Source: Symbiodinium natans (taxonomy: Eukaryota > Sar > Dinophyceae > Suessiales > Symbiodiniaceae). Taken from it: a stretch of 64,000 nucleotides of DNA. The notes beneath the pieces are model-generated. The model ran no database searches, was not told the DNA's origin, and saw only the letters and a program-made list of their open reading frames with translations. How positions within the stretch are numbered: position 1 is the stretch's first letter; the number at the start of each line of letters is the position of its first letter. The position numbers and the translations under genes were made by a program. Of this stretch, positions 63,535 to 64,000 are shown in pieces. The DNA lies in assembly GCA_905221605.1 (NCBI GenBank), contig CAJNDS010002635.1, forward strand, positions 315,001 through 379,000, given 5' to 3'.

Positions 63535-63931
63535 CTGCACGCTGCAGATGCCATTGGCCAGAATGTACGTCGGGCTGGAGTAGCCTGAGCTGCAAGGCTG
63601 GGTTTAGGGTTTAGGGTTTAGGGTTTAGGGTTTAGGGTTTATAGGGTTTAGGGGTTAGCAAGGCTGGCTGGCCAGCTTTGGCGCCACCCGCTTCTTCATA
63701 GTCTTCGGGTCTGATGTCAGGGGGTTTCCGAAATTAGGGGCGTGGGGGGCACCTTCTGGGGGTCCACATTAGAAGGGAATCCGAGTATTTGGGGACCAAG
63801 TACTCATTAGGGAACCCTGAACCCTGAACCCTGAACCCTAAACCCTAAACCCTAAACGCTAAACGCTGATCGAGGCCATCCCTCTGCAGCGAGCTTTGGG
63901 GCAAAAATCATGGCCGCCTGCGTATGACAAC
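63535..63931 (-). CDS. multi-module beta-repeat protein gene (copy 3), partial
   Basis: Exons 63865-63931 (AMIFAPKLAAEGWP), 63688-63710 (PEDYEEA, 23 nt) and 63535-63584 (YSSPTYILANGICSVQ) join in phase and give the same motif order as the module genes at 52.7-58.9 and 41-49 kb. Donors GT, GT, GC. The gene continues beyond the right edge; its downstream exons were not found before the next gene. The intron after 63535 starts GCCTTGG, an introner-type end. Confidence 0.65.
63592..63667 (+). repeat. TTTAGGG array with 10-bp flanking duplication
   Basis: GCAAGGCTGG at 63592-63601 and 63658-63667 flank seven TTTAGGG units, inside the intron between exons 63535-63584 and 63688-63710. Confidence 0.85.
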
Positions 63932-64000
63932 CTTGAGAACCGATCTCTTCGAGATACCTGTGTCGCCGTCTCCAACAAAGAGCCCAGCATTTCTATGTAA

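Overview
The window looks like nuclear DNA of a dinoflagellate, most likely from the Suessiales/Symbiodiniaceae/Polarella side. The evidence is threefold. TTTAGGG telomere-type repeats are scattered in both orientations through the whole 64 kb. Genes are cut into very small exons whose introns start mostly with GC or GA (some GT) and end AG|G. Almost all genes lie on one strand. No bacterial operons, rRNA, tRNA or CRISPR were seen. All exon boundaries were placed by eye from reading phase, family motifs and splice dinucleotides, so they are models rather than transcript evidence.

Layout. 0.46-3.85 kb: minus-strand DUF547-type gene leaving the left edge. 5.09-15.05 kb: a plus-strand transposon-like gene with a strong CTCAG/CTGAG word bias. 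It encodes a zinc-finger/coiled-coil part, ten small exons separated by TTTAGGG introns, a PCNA-box plus pogo/Tigger-like region, and a C-terminal Ulp1-type cysteine protease; one intron holds a 248-bp satellite (8.65-10.49 kb). 15.6-20.5 kb: minus-strand exons, including a four-exon glutaredoxin-like gene and the 3' end of another gene. 24.0-40.8 kb: a minus-strand secreted cysteine-rich two-module gene. One of its introns (about 9.9 kb) contains a 3.5-kb inverted repeat built from AATTAATTG satellite, a 57-bp tandem array and CT-rich repeats. 41.1-49.2, 52.7-58.9 and 63.5-64 kb: minus-strand genes made of repeats of one beta-rich module (LP..CRP / ARVDV / W.SLSGI.F / YG..Y..P.Y / NGIC). 50.06-51.04 kb: a small minus-strand gene. 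60.1-62.7 kb: a minus-strand gene with seven phase-consistent exons.

Main result. A short inverted-repeat element (ends CCTTGGGGAC...GTCCCCAAG) occurs in about 30 copies. Where it lies between exons it is the intron: the 3' splice site is its own terminal AAG, and the 5' splice site is the first bases of a 3-bp target duplication. Many other introns are TTTAGGG-type arrays, several flanked by direct duplications of up to 11 bp (longer imperfect ones also occur). In two element families, comparison of copies shows an array inserted into a copy with target duplication. The window therefore suggests intron gain by MITE-like introners and by insertion of telomeric repeats.
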